The position numbers were made by a program, and so were the translations under genes. A stretch of 64,000 bases of DNA. Source: Natrinema zhouii (GTDB lineage Archaea > Halobacteriota > Halobacteria > Halobacteriales > Natrialbaceae). Of the stretch, positions 27,239 to 36,013 are shown piece after piece. The notes under the pieces are model-generated. The model did not search any database and was not told the origin of the DNA. It saw nothing but the letters and a program-made list of their open reading frames with translations. The stretch covers positions 310,001-374,000 of the forward strand of contig NZ_CP059154.1 in NCBI RefSeq assembly GCF_013456555.2, given 5' to 3'. Each line of letters opens with the position of its first letter. The stretch's first letter is position 1.

Positions 27239-27829
27239 ATGTCTCTCATCAGTAAGGCTAGGAAGGCGAAGCTCGATCTCGCCGTCTACAGGTTCGCGGG
27301 CGACCTCCCGAGCGAGTCGTACGCGTCGACGGAGTACGAGCTGAGCATGGTCGACGACGCGGATGCCGTCCACCGATTCTTCGGAGACGACTCCCAATGG
27401 CGAGACCGGTACCTCGAGTACCTGGACGACGGGTACGTCGGCACGGTCCTCCACGACGGGGACGACGTGATGAGCTACGGCTGGATCCTGACGCCGGAGT
27501 CAAAGCGCGCCCCGCGAGCGCTGCCGGACTCTATCTGCGAGGAGGACTGGTACTGGCTGTTCGACGCGAGGACGATGCCCGAGTACAGCGGGATGGGCCT
27601 GTTCAAGGAGATCAACCGCGTCCGAACCGAATGGATCCTCGAGCGCGATCCGGACGCGACCATCTACACCGACACCGGCGTCGACAACGTCGCCCGGTAC
27701 GGCATCGAGTCCTCAAAGTTCGAGCCGTACGGAACGATGTCCCTATTTAGATTCGAACTCCCGGGAACTTCACTCTGGAAGTGGTCGCGATGGGATCGAC
27801 ACACTGAGCACCCGGCGATGCCGGAGTAG
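27239..27829 (+). CDS. GNAT-family acetyltransferase-like protein
   Basis: A 196-residue protein. The region MPEYSGMGLFKEINRVRTEWI resembles the acetyl-CoA-binding motif A of GNAT enzymes (R/Q-x-x-G-x-G/A, here YSGMGLFKE), preceded by a strand reading DWYWLFDARTM. The C-terminal IYTDTGVDNVARYGIESSKFEPYGT matches the motif B region (N-x-x-x-x-x-x-Y-x-x-x-G-F). Predicted cytoplasmic. Its position at the end of the polysaccharide region suggests N-acylation of an amino sugar. The substrate is inferred from context only. Confidence 0.65.
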   Translation: MSLISKARKAKLDLAVYRFAGDLPSESYASTEYELSMVDDADAVHRFFGDDSQWRDRYLEYLDDGYVGTVLHDGDDVMSYGWILTPESKRAPRALPDSICEEDWYWLFDARTMPEYSGMGLFKEINRVRTEWILERDPDATIYTDTGVDNVARYGIESSKFEPYGTMSLFRFELPGTSLWKWSRWDRHTEHPAMPE

Positions 27830-28054
27830 GCCACTGTACCGACGGATAACCGACTGGTTCGTCGCCGACGACCGGTCAGCAGCGCACGTACTGATTCATT
27901 GCTACCAGTATACTGATTCGTCGCGACTAGTTGGGCGAACGGATTCGTCAGTGACGGCTGATTCGATATCGAAGTTGTACGAATCGATTACTGGTCGGTT
28001 GCAGTGAGTACTATCGCATGACTTTATGTCAGTACTCGTGATAGGTCGTCGGCA

Positions 28055-28333
28055 ATGTCGACGCCGCTTCGCCACAGGTTCGTTCACGCACAGATCGCCT
28101 GGCTACTCGGGGTCGTGCTGGCGCTCACGATAGCGGACGCGTTCTCGTTCACGCTGTTTGCCCTGCTCGGGGTCATCGGCTTCATCACGATCATCGAACT
28201 GCTGACGCCGGCTGACGTCCCCACGCGCTGGCGCGACGACCTCGACGTAGTGGTCACAGTTGCACTCCTTGTTGCCGTGGTCGCCGTGAACGCCCGACTC
28301 GTGCAGCTGTTCGCGCCGGATGTGCTTCCCTGA
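28055..28333 (+). CDS. Small membrane protein (92 aa)
   Basis: Three hydrophobic helices: AWLLGVVLALTIADAF, LFALLGVIGFITIIELL and VVVTVALLVAVVAVNARLV. A short hydrophilic loop with TPADVPTRWRDDLD lies between the second and third. No recognised family. Composition fits core genes, and the start ATG at 28055 is the only good one. Role unknown. Confidence 0.6.
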   Translation: MSTPLRHRFVHAQIAWLLGVVLALTIADAFSFTLFALLGVIGFITIIELLTPADVPTRWRDDLDVVVTVALLVAVVAVNARLVQLFAPDVLP

Positions 28334-28533
28334 TCCCTACTCGCAGGTCGGTTCGGACGGTCGTCCGCATCGCTTGCGGTGAACTACAAATGTGGTCACC
28401 CACCGACGAAGACGACTGCGGCACAATCGTGTCAACCCAACCGCTCGCGGACCGAATCGGTCGAATCAAAATCGAGGTCAGATGCTGACTACACGCATAG
28501 TCATCCCTCGCTTCCCCTCACTCCGCCATCTGC

Positions 28534-29409
28534 TTACTCCTGGTCGGTGTTCGGCTCCCAGTGACAGCTAACGAGCCACTCCCCGCGATCCGTCTCGTCG
28601 GTCACCTCGAGTCGAACGGGTCGCTCGAGGTGCGTCGCGAGGCCGACCGCGAGGATCGAGGCGACGGGATGGTCGAACCGATCGACGGGCCCGAAGGCGC
28701 TGCCGGAGACGGCGACCTCGGCTCGCCCCGCTTCGACGATAGAATCGGTCGCCGCGACGAACTCGAATCGGTCCTCGAGCGCGTCGGTCAGTTGCTCGAC
28801 CATCGCTGCCGGCGTCGCCAGCATCGCATCGGCCACCGCCCCCTCGACCTCTCGAACGAAGCCGTTACCGATCGGCTCGAGGACAAGTCCCTGCCGATCA
28901 GCGTCGCCGGCGACCAGCGCGTCGCCTGACTCAGGGAACTCGTCCGACCGGCGCGGAACGAACAGTCTGATACGACCGTCGTCACCCGGAAGATAGAGTC
29001 TATCCTCGGCGTGGTCGAACGTCGCGATCATCGCGTCGTAGTTAGCGGCACAGGCCGCGTACACCTCCTCGGCGTCGCCGCGTTCGATGAATTCACCCCG
29101 CGCCACCGCGTTGCTGAGCACGACGCCAGTGATGCCGATTCCAGCGATGGCGAGGAGCACGCTCTGCGCACTCGGAACGACGAACGCACCGACGGCACTC
29201 AGCACGCTCAGGCCGACGAATCCGAGCGTCGACGGGATCGCGCCACTTCGGTCAATCCATCCGACGTGGTCGTGAAGCCGCTCGTTTCGGGCCGTCAACC
29301 GATCGATCCGGTTCTCGAGGTCGGCGAGTCTATCCCGTGACAGGTTCCGGGGTCGTTCGACGCCGGCAAGGTTCCGGTCGACGTTTTCGTCGGGATTGTC
29401 GGACTTCAT
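28534..29409 (-). CDS. Hypothetical membrane-anchored protein with N-terminal coiled coil
   Basis: A 291-residue protein. Residues about 25-50 form a leucine-spaced coiled coil (LSRDRLADLENRIDRLTARN), followed by two close hydrophobic helices (about 58-100: TLGFVGLSVLSAVGAFVVP and LLAIAGIGITGVVLSNAVA), then a soluble domain of about 190 residues with LYLPGDDGRIRLFVPRR and GEWLVSCHWEP. The layout is familiar from haloarchaeal genomes but I cannot name the function. It lies next to a DUF1616 gene, divergently oriented. Confidence 0.65.
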   Translation of the reverse strand: MKSDNPDENVDRNLAGVERPRNLSRDRLADLENRIDRLTARNERLHDHVGWIDRSGAIPSTLGFVGLSVLSAVGAFVVPSAQSVLLAIAGIGITGVVLSNAVARGEFIERGDAEEVYAACAANYDAMIATFDHAEDRLYLPGDDGRIRLFVPRRSDEFPESGDALVAGDADRQGLVLEPIGNGFVREVEGAVADAMLATPAAMVEQLTDALEDRFEFVAATDSIVEAGRAEVAVSGSAFGPVDRFDHPVASILAVGLATHLERPVRLEVTDETDRGEWLVSCHWEPNTDQE

Positions 29410-29843
29410 GGCTGGGTTCGACCCGTATTCGACTGCCTGGCCCGCCGTCGGCCACCGTGACGGTACGGATCGGGATGATCCGATTGACGGTCACCTCCCT
29501 CGGTAACGGCAAGCGTCGGGCCGCTAACTGGCGTAACCAACAACATTCGTCACGAATCTAGTGCTACTCCAGTTGAAAGTAATGGACGTGCTACGCTCTC
29601 GTCGGCTTGAAGGGCGCAACGGCGATGTAACTCGAGACAACCTCTTCTGGTCGTTTTTCGCGGCGCTCACCGCCTTCTTTCCGGTCAGTGACGGCTCCCG
29701 CCGTTACTCGCCTCCTTCACCGCTCGGACGGAAGGTTGGCGACCGATGCAGTGACATTTCGACTCCGTTAGACGGTCATGAACGAGCGAAAGTCATTGCA
29801 ACCGTCCCCCCGATTTACGTGCGAGACGTTGAACGGGGAGTAA
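29410..29843. other. Intergenic region between divergent genes
   Basis: About 430 bp. Contains the promoters of the two divergent membrane-protein genes but no element I can place with confidence. No gene, RNA or mobile element is visible. Confidence 0.35.
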
Positions 29844-30908
29844 ATGACTGACAGCAGTGCGTCCCAGAATGACCCCGCTCGGAACGGCCGGTCGCTCCCG
29901 GGGGACCTCGCCGCCGTCCTCGTCGCGACGGCGCTCGTCATCGCCGTGGCGTTCGCGCCGGGCCTTCGAGAGACGCCGTTGCGCGTTCCGGTCGGGATCG
30001 CGTTCGTTCTCTTCGTTCCGGGGTACGCGTTGGTCGCCGCATTGTTTCCGGAAGGCGACCGGTCCGTCGACACGGACTCCGGCGACGATCCCACTGGGAC
30101 GACTGACGACGGAACCGACCGACTGCGCTGGTTCGGAAACGGGAACGGGATCGACGTCGTCGACCGATTTTCGCTGTCGATCGTCCTCAGCGCCGTCATC
30201 GTTCCGACGATCGGACTCGCGATGAACTACACGCCGTGGGGAATCCGGATCAACCCCGTCGTCGCCGCCGTGTCGGCCGTGACGGTCCTCGTAACGATCG
30301 TCGCTGTCTACCGACGGCGAGCCGTCGTGCCGGCCGCCAGGTTTTCCGTCCTCGGCCGGGAGTCGAGAGCACGGATCCGGCAGTCACTGATTCCCCGGAA
30401 CACCCGTTCCGACGCCGTGTTGAACGGACTGTTGGCCATCGCCGTCGTCCTCGCCGTCGCGAGCGTCGGCTTCGCCGTCGTCGCCCCCGGACTCAGCAAC
30501 GATGTCAGTGCCAGTTCCGACGACGGGTTCTCGGCGATCTCCCTCCTCGACGACGATGGCGACCTCCTGACCAATAGCTCGGCCGACGACGGGACCCCCG
30601 ACGAGTTCACCGTCGGAATCGAAAACAACGAACAGCGAACGGTCACCTACACGGTCGTCGCTGTCGAACAGGAACTCGCCACGAACGAGTCGTCCGATAC
30701 CGTCTCCGTCGAGGGTCAGCGGGAACTCGAGCGGTTCGAAACCGAACTCGCACACGGCGAAACCGGAACGATCGAGCACGAACTTGAGCCCGCGGACGAG
30801 GCGACGCGACTCGTCTGGCTGCTGTACCCGGGCGACGCCCCCGAAGAGCCGACCCCATCGAACGCCGATTCGTACGTCACGTTCTCGCTCGATGACGATG
30901 ATGGGTGA
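29844..30908 (+). CDS. DUF1616 domain membrane protein
   Basis: A 354-residue protein. Two N-terminal helices (AAVLVATALVIAVAFAPGL and VPVGIAFVLFVPGYALVAALFP, with the typical F-x-P-G-Y) are followed by an acidic loop, further helices (about 105-165), another helix at about 195-220, and an extracellular C-terminal domain with NNEQRTVTYTVVAVEQELA. This matches the DUF1616 family. Homologues occur in archaeal glycosylation loci, but the biochemical role is unknown. It is the last gene of normal GC content before the AT-rich island. Confidence 0.8.
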   Translation: MTDSSASQNDPARNGRSLPGDLAAVLVATALVIAVAFAPGLRETPLRVPVGIAFVLFVPGYALVAALFPEGDRSVDTDSGDDPTGTTDDGTDRLRWFGNGNGIDVVDRFSLSIVLSAVIVPTIGLAMNYTPWGIRINPVVAAVSAVTVLVTIVAVYRRRAVVPAARFSVLGRESRARIRQSLIPRNTRSDAVLNGLLAIAVVLAVASVGFAVVAPGLSNDVSASSDDGFSAISLLDDDGDLLTNSSADDGTPDEFTVGIENNEQRTVTYTVVAVEQELATNESSDTVSVEGQRELERFETELAHGETGTIEHELEPADEATRLVWLLYPGDAPEEPTPSNADSYVTFSLDDDDG

Positions 30909-31217
30909 GCCGCTCGAGGGGGTGCCAGCGCCGTCGTATCAGGCTAAATCATCGGACTTCACGCGCCAGTCTCCACTGCGCCCCTACTTACAATCATTAT
31001 CACGATCATCTACTACTTATTTAGAATTAGATCTGGTGGACGTTAGCCGTCGAATTGCTCTCTACGGTTCGAGAATACTCGTAGATCATGGTCTACTTGC
31101 CCTAACAAGACGCTGGGATCATGTTCCCACAGCTATATTAGTAAGAATGCTACTCAATCTATCAAATACATCGGTAGTAAGAAATATATGGTTTTAATGA
31201 GAGTTTGCATGTAGTCT
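30909..31217. other. Left boundary of the AT-rich island
   Basis: Composition changes here from GC-rich to AT-rich within about 100 bp. No copy of the tRNA-Val 3' end is present. GAAATATATGG at 31181-31191 is a good TATA-like element 27-37 nt before the ATG at 31218, suggesting a leaderless or nearly leaderless transcript for the island operon. No gene is called. Confidence 0.5.
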
Positions 31218-31919
31218 ATGGAAATAACGCTCACTCTTAACCGTGGCCCTCTTGATGCCGAATTCAAGGGTGAAGACTTGACGGAACTTGAAGAGAACCT
31301 TCTCCAGTTCATGGAATTCTTGGAAAAAAATGAAGAGACACTCGAAGGTGTTGAACTCACCTACAACGAAGTTGATACAGAAGACGAACCTGGACTTGAC
31401 GCTGATCATTGGGAGAAAAAGCAGGAAGAGTCTGCTCAAACCACACAAGATGATGACATACCAAGTCAAGGTTCAGTTGCGGTAAACTCGGATCTTAAAG
31501 CCATAGTAAAAAGAACCGACTTCTCCCCCAGTACGATTGATAACTATTTTGATATTGATCCAGAGGGAGAAGAACCACCTTACCTGAATTTTGATGTGGA
31601 GACACTAGGTGAATCGGGTAATAGTCGAAGTGAGAAACAAATGCGTGCTTCGCTTATTCTCTTAACACTTTGGCGAGAGTGTAATAAGATTGAAGAAGTG
31701 AGATCGCCATCTCTCAAGGACGCTCTACGCATTTCTGGTATAGATGACACTGATACGTTCAACATGTATCAATTCAATGATGGAGAAGGTGACCGTTATT
31801 TCAGACGAGACGGAAGCGGCGCCAACACGGATATTAGTCTAACCATGCCGGGTAAACGAGAAGGATTCGATCAAATCCAAAGAACAGTTGAACGATTGGA
31901 AGGCGAGGCTGACGAATAG
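31218..31919 (+). CDS. Island protein A: N-terminal beta/helix module plus winged-helix-like C-terminus
   Basis: A 233-residue acidic protein, family not recognised. Residues 1-50 (ITLTLNRGPLDAEFKGEDLTE, then helical ELEENLLQFMEFLEKN) form a small strand-strand-helix module. A polar linker (about 60-90) follows, then a helical C-terminal region (QMRASLILLTLWRECNKI, SPSLKDALRISGI) reminiscent of a winged helix. The minus-strand gene at 32715-33242 has the same order of parts. Codon use is far less GC-biased than neighbours, indicating transfer. The stop codon is immediately followed by the ATG of the next gene, so the two are co-transcribed and coupled. Confidence 0.7.
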   Translation: MEITLTLNRGPLDAEFKGEDLTELEENLLQFMEFLEKNEETLEGVELTYNEVDTEDEPGLDADHWEKKQEESAQTTQDDDIPSQGSVAVNSDLKAIVKRTDFSPSTIDNYFDIDPEGEEPPYLNFDVETLGESGNSRSEKQMRASLILLTLWRECNKIEEVRSPSLKDALRISGIDDTDTFNMYQFNDGEGDRYFRRDGSGANTDISLTMPGKREGFDQIQRTVERLEGEADE

Positions 31920-32690
31920 ATGGAGTACGACTATCTGTTAAGACATTTTGATAGTGGCGCTGGGCAAAAAGAGCAGGTAGCCCTAATAATATACTATCTA
32001 GAAAATGATAAGAATAAAACATCAATAAATCAATCAGATGCTAAAACCCTAATCCAACACTCCCGATCAACGGTTTCTCCCTCAAGCACTTCTACTTACT
32101 TCAGTCGGCTTAGAGAAACAGGCTGGATCACACCAACAGAAAATGAGGGATATCGGCTAACTCATACCGGGGAAAGAGAGGTTGAAGCTCTACTGGATGA
32201 CGACGCTCTTGACGCTCCCCGAGATGAGAGCGATTGGTTCATCGATTCAGATGTCTTTGAAGATAACCATTATCAGAAACTGGTTGACGATATAAACAGG
32301 TCGTACCGGTATCGCATTTACGACGGGACGATGGTCCTCACTCGAAAAATGTTTGAGAATCTGGTCTTTGAGATTCTTAGAGGGGAGTACGCAGGCGATG
32401 ATGTCCAGATGTTCTTTGATCAAGAGAATCAGCGCCATTATAGCTTTGACGAATTGCTCAACAATCTCAAAGTAGGAGTTCCAAATCTGAAGAGGTTCAC
32501 AAAAGAAGGATTTAATCGGGAGATGGTAGAAAGCATCCGCAATATGAAGGATAAAGGAAATAGGAGTGCACACTCTATCCGAGTGGATTTCGATGAGGGA
32601 GAAATTGAAAGTATATCTGAAGACGCTACCGATCTTGCTGAAGTTCTATACGAAGTTTGGGAAGGAGTTCAGAACGCTAATGGTGAATAA
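31920..32690 (+). CDS. Island protein B: N-terminal winged helix, C-terminal DUF4145/HEPN-like domain
   Basis: A 256-residue protein. Residues about 15-80 look like a winged helix (SPSSTSTYFSRLRETGWITP, then GYRLTHTGEREVEALL). The C-terminal half reads RIYDGTMVLTRKMFENLVFE, and near the end DKGNRSAHSIRVDFD, then a closing helix (DLAEVLYEVWEGV). A helix bundle with a G-N-x-x-AHS turn is the style of DUF4145 and related HEPN-like domains, which occur in many defence and toxin systems. The classic HEPN R-x4-6-H nuclease motif is not clearly present. It starts directly after the stop of island gene A. The function is not established. Confidence 0.7.
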   Translation: MEYDYLLRHFDSGAGQKEQVALIIYYLENDKNKTSINQSDAKTLIQHSRSTVSPSSTSTYFSRLRETGWITPTENEGYRLTHTGEREVEALLDDDALDAPRDESDWFIDSDVFEDNHYQKLVDDINRSYRYRIYDGTMVLTRKMFENLVFEILRGEYAGDDVQMFFDQENQRHYSFDELLNNLKVGVPNLKRFTKEGFNREMVESIRNMKDKGNRSAHSIRVDFDEGEIESISEDATDLAEVLYEVWEGVQNANGE

Positions 32691-32714
32691 GGCTAACAAT
32701 AGGTGATTCTCTAA

Positions 32715-33242
32715 TTAAATATTGATCAACTCATTTTCAACGTATTCCTCTCCTGTGATTGTTACGTGATATGTGACATCTCCATCTCTCTCCCCAACTT
32801 CGGCAAGATGACCGTCTTCAACTTTATAATTGAGATCACGACCTACGTTTGCTCCTAAAGTGAGCTTAGCTGATTTTGCTTTTTCTTCTATTTCCTTACG
32901 AGTAAAGTCGTCTCGACCCTCCTGTATCTCAAGATACCACCCAGTCAAGAAAGCAGTATCTTTCTTTGTTATACCATCTGTCATTTGATAGAACTCAGTA
33001 AGAGTCCGATTTTTTTGTTTAGCACCACCATTTGCTCTTGTACTTGTTGGATTATCCTGGTTGTTCGATTCAGAACCATTGCTGTGACCCGAAACTGCTC
33101 TGCTATCAAGATTGGTAAGATGGTCTTCTTTTAGGGCTTCAAACCATGTTTCAGCTTCATCAAGGGGTCCTTTAACCTCAACAGTTACATCACCTACACT
33201 CACGTGCAGATAGAGCTCCTCTTCTTCAGTTTCTTCTTCCAT
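32715..33242 (-). CDS. Island protein C: relative of protein A in architecture
   Basis: A 175-residue acidic protein, family not recognised. The N-terminus (LYLHVSVGDVTVEVKGPLDE, then AETWFEALKEDHLTNL) is again two strands and a helix, as in protein A. A low-complexity Ser/Asn linker follows (about 48-78), then a helical and winged-helix-like domain (FYQMTDGITKKDTAFLTGWY, FTRKEIEEKAKSAKL, DGDVTYHVTITGEEYVENEL). Convergent with protein B, 24 bp between stops. Low-GC codon use like the rest of the island. It may be a sensor or DNA-binding partner; that is inference. Confidence 0.65.
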   Translation of the reverse strand: MEEETEEEELYLHVSVGDVTVEVKGPLDEAETWFEALKEDHLTNLDSRAVSGHSNGSESNNQDNPTSTRANGGAKQKNRTLTEFYQMTDGITKKDTAFLTGWYLEIQEGRDDFTRKEIEEKAKSAKLTLGANVGRDLNYKVEDGHLAEVGERDGDVTYHVTITGEEYVENELINI

Positions 33243-33610
33243 ATTGACTGTTAGATAACAATACTACTTATCTGTTCCTCATCTTTACTATATTTGCTTG
33301 AAGGATTAATAGTAATATAATACAATACTGTATTTTATAATAGAAGTAAAATTATTATTAAATAATAGCAACTTATAGATATTAAAAATATACTATAATA
33401 TATGGTGTATGTTGACACGGAGTCTCTGCTTGAAGATGAGCTTAAGCGCATTTAGAGCTCTTCGATATTTATGAATATAATTATTTTTTACTACTGAAAA
33501 ACTCACTAATGTATGTTTGGAGGTGTGAATTGTCATACATCTTTCTGTGTACCAGTATATCGCTGAAGCCAACGATAATGAGACACTTGGGCACCTATAC
33601 GGTCATTTTT
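33243..33610. other. Very AT-rich intergenic region in the island
   Basis: The most AT-rich stretch in the window, with runs of TTATTA and TATAAT type. It separates protein C from the small membrane protein. GATATTTATGAATAT around 33467-33481 is a plausible TATA region for a plus-strand transcript. No RNA structure is evident. Confidence 0.4.
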
Positions 33611-33775
33611 ATGAAAGAATCGATGCTAGTGACAGCACTATTAGAGGCTATTTTAGCAATTTGTATATGGGTTATCGTTCGCGAGAATGAAAAAGGAGAA
33701 CAAAAACCAATTATTGACCGACTTAGTGAGATTGTCAATCAAATTGAATTCAAAATTGCTGAGAAAGAAGACTAA
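33611..33775 (+). CDS. Small single-pass membrane protein of the island
   Basis: A 54-residue protein from the ATG at 33611 (MKESMLVTALLEAILAICIW). One hydrophobic helix is followed by a charged tail, NEKGEQKPIIDRLSEIVNQI, likely amphipathic. Longer starts at 33578 and 33509 are possible; the extra N-terminal residues are cysteine-containing and not clearly protein-like. Its TAA stop at 33773-33775 overlaps the TAG stop of the helicase gene, which is read in the other direction. Function unknown; its place in the island makes a membrane effector one possibility. Confidence 0.45.
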   Translation: MKESMLVTALLEAILAICIWVIVRENEKGEQKPIIDRLSEIVNQIEFKIAEKED

Positions 33776-35718
33776 GGGGTGGGATTGATATTCTGCCAAT
33801 CAGTTTTCCTCACATCTATCCCCTTCTCAGCTAGGTACTGTGTACTCTCGCGACCCCAGTCTTCTTCGCCTGAGCCTTCAGTGAGAATAATATATACATT
33901 CGCATCTCCTAATGGTCGCATTGTTCGGCCTGCTCGTTGCCCCGTTTGTGAGCGAGAGGATCCCATTGTCGATGCGATTATAGCCACCTCGGCATCAGGA
34001 AGATCAATCCCCTCATCACCGACTCGTGAGATAATTAACGCATCAATCGTCCCTTGGCGGAAACGGTCATATATCTCCTCTCGTTTGACGTGATTGGTCT
34101 CACCATATATAAATGGCAAATTGAGTTCTTCTGCAAGTTCTTTCCCTTGCTTAATCCAGTCAACGAATATGAGTTTCTTTTGCCCAGGGTGTTCTTTAAG
34201 GATAGAATTGATAACTTGCTGTTTCTTTGGGTTTCGAGCGGCTTCGATAAGACGTTTACTTCCTGAGGCACGCTGATATCGTTCGCGTATCTTGCTACTT
34301 GCCCATGGCACTGTGATGAGTTCGACATCAGGTTTCTCAACCCAGCCATCAGCAAATAGTGAACCCCAGTCTGTACCAATTGGAGGCCCGATGAGAGTAT
34401 AGATTTCCTTTGGATCGTCAGCCTCTCGAACAGGAGTTGCAGACAATCCAAGACGCGCTTTCGATTGAATCTCACGAAACCGCTTCCAAGTTGAGGCTAC
34501 TGAATGATGACACTCGTCAGCAATTACAAGTCCCCAATCACGTTCATTGAATAGTTCTCTGTGACGACTCATCGATGCTGTATCATATGTTGCAATGGTA
34601 ACTGGACGAATTTGCTTTGTACCACCATGGTACTGTCCAACTTTTTGGGGTGCAAGGGTTGTCTTCTGTACTATTTCATCTTCCCACTGCTGAGCTAGCT
34701 CACGGTTAGGGACAATGATGAGTGTCTCTCCTCCGATCACTTCTATTGCACCTAGTGCGGCTATGGTTTTTCCACTCCCTGGTGGTCCCACGAAAACGCC
34801 AGATTGCCGTTCTGCAAAGTGATTGACCCATTTACTTTGATAGTCTCGGAGTTTGATATCCCCAGACAGCGAGATCTCGAGTGAGGCACCTTCCTCAAGT
34901 TTTCGTTCATCGATAACCGGATATCCAGCATCGTAAAGAGTTTCTTTTATACTAGACTCCTCCCCATTTGTAACCCTCATTTCGATTTCAGAAAGAAACT
35001 CGGAATAATGAGATCCGTACTCTAATTTCCTTTTTGCAACATTCTCAAAGACATCTACGTCCTTCGCTTGAAGGACCGAGTAGCCATCTTGATGGGTTCG
35101 AAGACGAAATTGATGAGCTCGATCCCAATCATCTTCAACCCGACTTTCGAATCCTCCATCCCATTGCTCCTCTCCAATAAGCCTAATTAGGTCGTCGCGG
35201 AGATCAGAAAATGAATCATAGGGAGCGTTCCAGATGTCAGTCTCATCAATCTTGTAAAGATATCCCTTTCCGGTTGAATCAACCAAATGAGATGTTTGAG
35301 CTAAAATCTGTTGGCTTCTATCGGTTGGTGAACCTACGACTACTTCACGCCGACTTGGAAAGAAAAAGACTCTCTCATCCTCTTTGCTTTCCAGAACGTG
35401 ATGTCTTGAATTTTGGGGTGTGCCACCTCGGTTGCTCTCCCCCCTTGCATTTTCAACTACTGCCTTCTTCGAAGAGGCACTATCGTATTGCTGTGAGCTG
35501 ACCCATTGAGGAGAGTACCAAACTTTTGCTCGTCCACCCACCCGTTGAGACTTCAGGACCCCTTGACTGACTAATTGTGTGAGTTTTACCCGTGCAGTCT
35601 CACGCGAGCAGCCAATTATTTTAGAGATAGCCTTGGTAGTGACGAAAGGTCGAACCTCATGTATCTCTTCCACCGCATCTTTTACTTCGTCGATGGTGAA
35701 TTGTATTCTATTAGACAT
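33772..35718 (-). CDS. XPB/Rad25-like superfamily 2 helicase with N-terminal winged helix
   Basis: A 648-residue protein. Residues 1-70 form a winged helix (TTKAISKIIGCSRETARVKL, then VGGRAKVWYS). A middle region of about 200 residues has no motif I recognise. The helicase core follows: LRDYQ (290-294), Walker A GPPGSGKT (311-318), DECHH (401-405), LSATP (about 425-429), then in the second RecA domain FVDWIKQGKELAEEL, VGDEGIDLPDAEVAI and motif VI QRAGRTMRP. This is the XPB/Rad25-like group of archaeal helicases. The added N-terminal DNA-binding domain and AT-rich codon use mark it as an accessory, not housekeeping, copy. It probably remodels or unwinds DNA for the island system. Confidence 0.85.
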   Translation of the reverse strand: MSNRIQFTIDEVKDAVEEIHEVRPFVTTKAISKIIGCSRETARVKLTQLVSQGVLKSQRVGGRAKVWYSPQWVSSQQYDSASSKKAVVENARGESNRGGTPQNSRHHVLESKEDERVFFFPSRREVVVGSPTDRSQQILAQTSHLVDSTGKGYLYKIDETDIWNAPYDSFSDLRDDLIRLIGEEQWDGGFESRVEDDWDRAHQFRLRTHQDGYSVLQAKDVDVFENVAKRKLEYGSHYSEFLSEIEMRVTNGEESSIKETLYDAGYPVIDERKLEEGASLEISLSGDIKLRDYQSKWVNHFAERQSGVFVGPPGSGKTIAALGAIEVIGGETLIIVPNRELAQQWEDEIVQKTTLAPQKVGQYHGGTKQIRPVTIATYDTASMSRHRELFNERDWGLVIADECHHSVASTWKRFREIQSKARLGLSATPVREADDPKEIYTLIGPPIGTDWGSLFADGWVEKPDVELITVPWASSKIRERYQRASGSKRLIEAARNPKKQQVINSILKEHPGQKKLIFVDWIKQGKELAEELNLPFIYGETNHVKREEIYDRFRQGTIDALIISRVGDEGIDLPDAEVAIIASTMGSSRSQTGQRAGRTMRPLGDANVYIILTEGSGEEDWGRESTQYLAEKGIDVRKTDWQNINPTP

Positions 35719-35860
35719 AATTCTAAATCCCGCTGTCTTCAGTTGATTTTGTGTCGCGCCACTTTGATAATTCCTTTGCTAAATCTCTTTCCCAAAAGCT
35801 TAGAAGAATAGATATAAACTTGAATATCAGATAAATTTGGAAATATATATAATTTTGAGT

Positions 35861-35983
35861 TTAATCTGTTTGGTACTCATTGTACATAGTAGAGCGAATC
35901 GCGCCATAGCAGAGGGCCGCCATCGTGAACCTGGTGAAATAGCGTCTCGGGATCTGAGAGTATATATAAGCACTCTCCGCCAT
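35861..35983 (-). CDS. Possible 40-residue protein next to tRNA-Val
   Basis: The frame from the ATG at 35983 reads MAESAYIYSQIPRRYFTRFT and then MAALCYGAIRSTMYNEYQTD before TAA. It is of intermediate composition and lies just downstream of the tRNA on the same strand. A TATATATA stretch lies inside its 5' part, which could instead be a promoter. No family recognised; it may be a remnant of a gene lost at the island boundary. Confidence 0.3.
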   Translation of the reverse strand: MAESAYIYSQIPRRYFTRFTMAALCYGAIRSTMYNEYQTD

Positions 35984-36013
35984 CCCGTAATTCGTCAGGA
36001 ATAGAATTCCGAG

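Noticed and set aside
30909..31217. Search for a duplicated tRNA-Val end as attL
   Set aside because: The sequence was read for the tRNA 3' half (TTTGAACCGCC and flanks) and no match is present.
31920..32690. Calling protein B a HEPN RNase toxin
   Set aside because: The R-x4-6-H catalytic motif cannot be placed; only the helix-bundle style and the G-N-x-x-AHS turn are similar to DUF4145-like domains.
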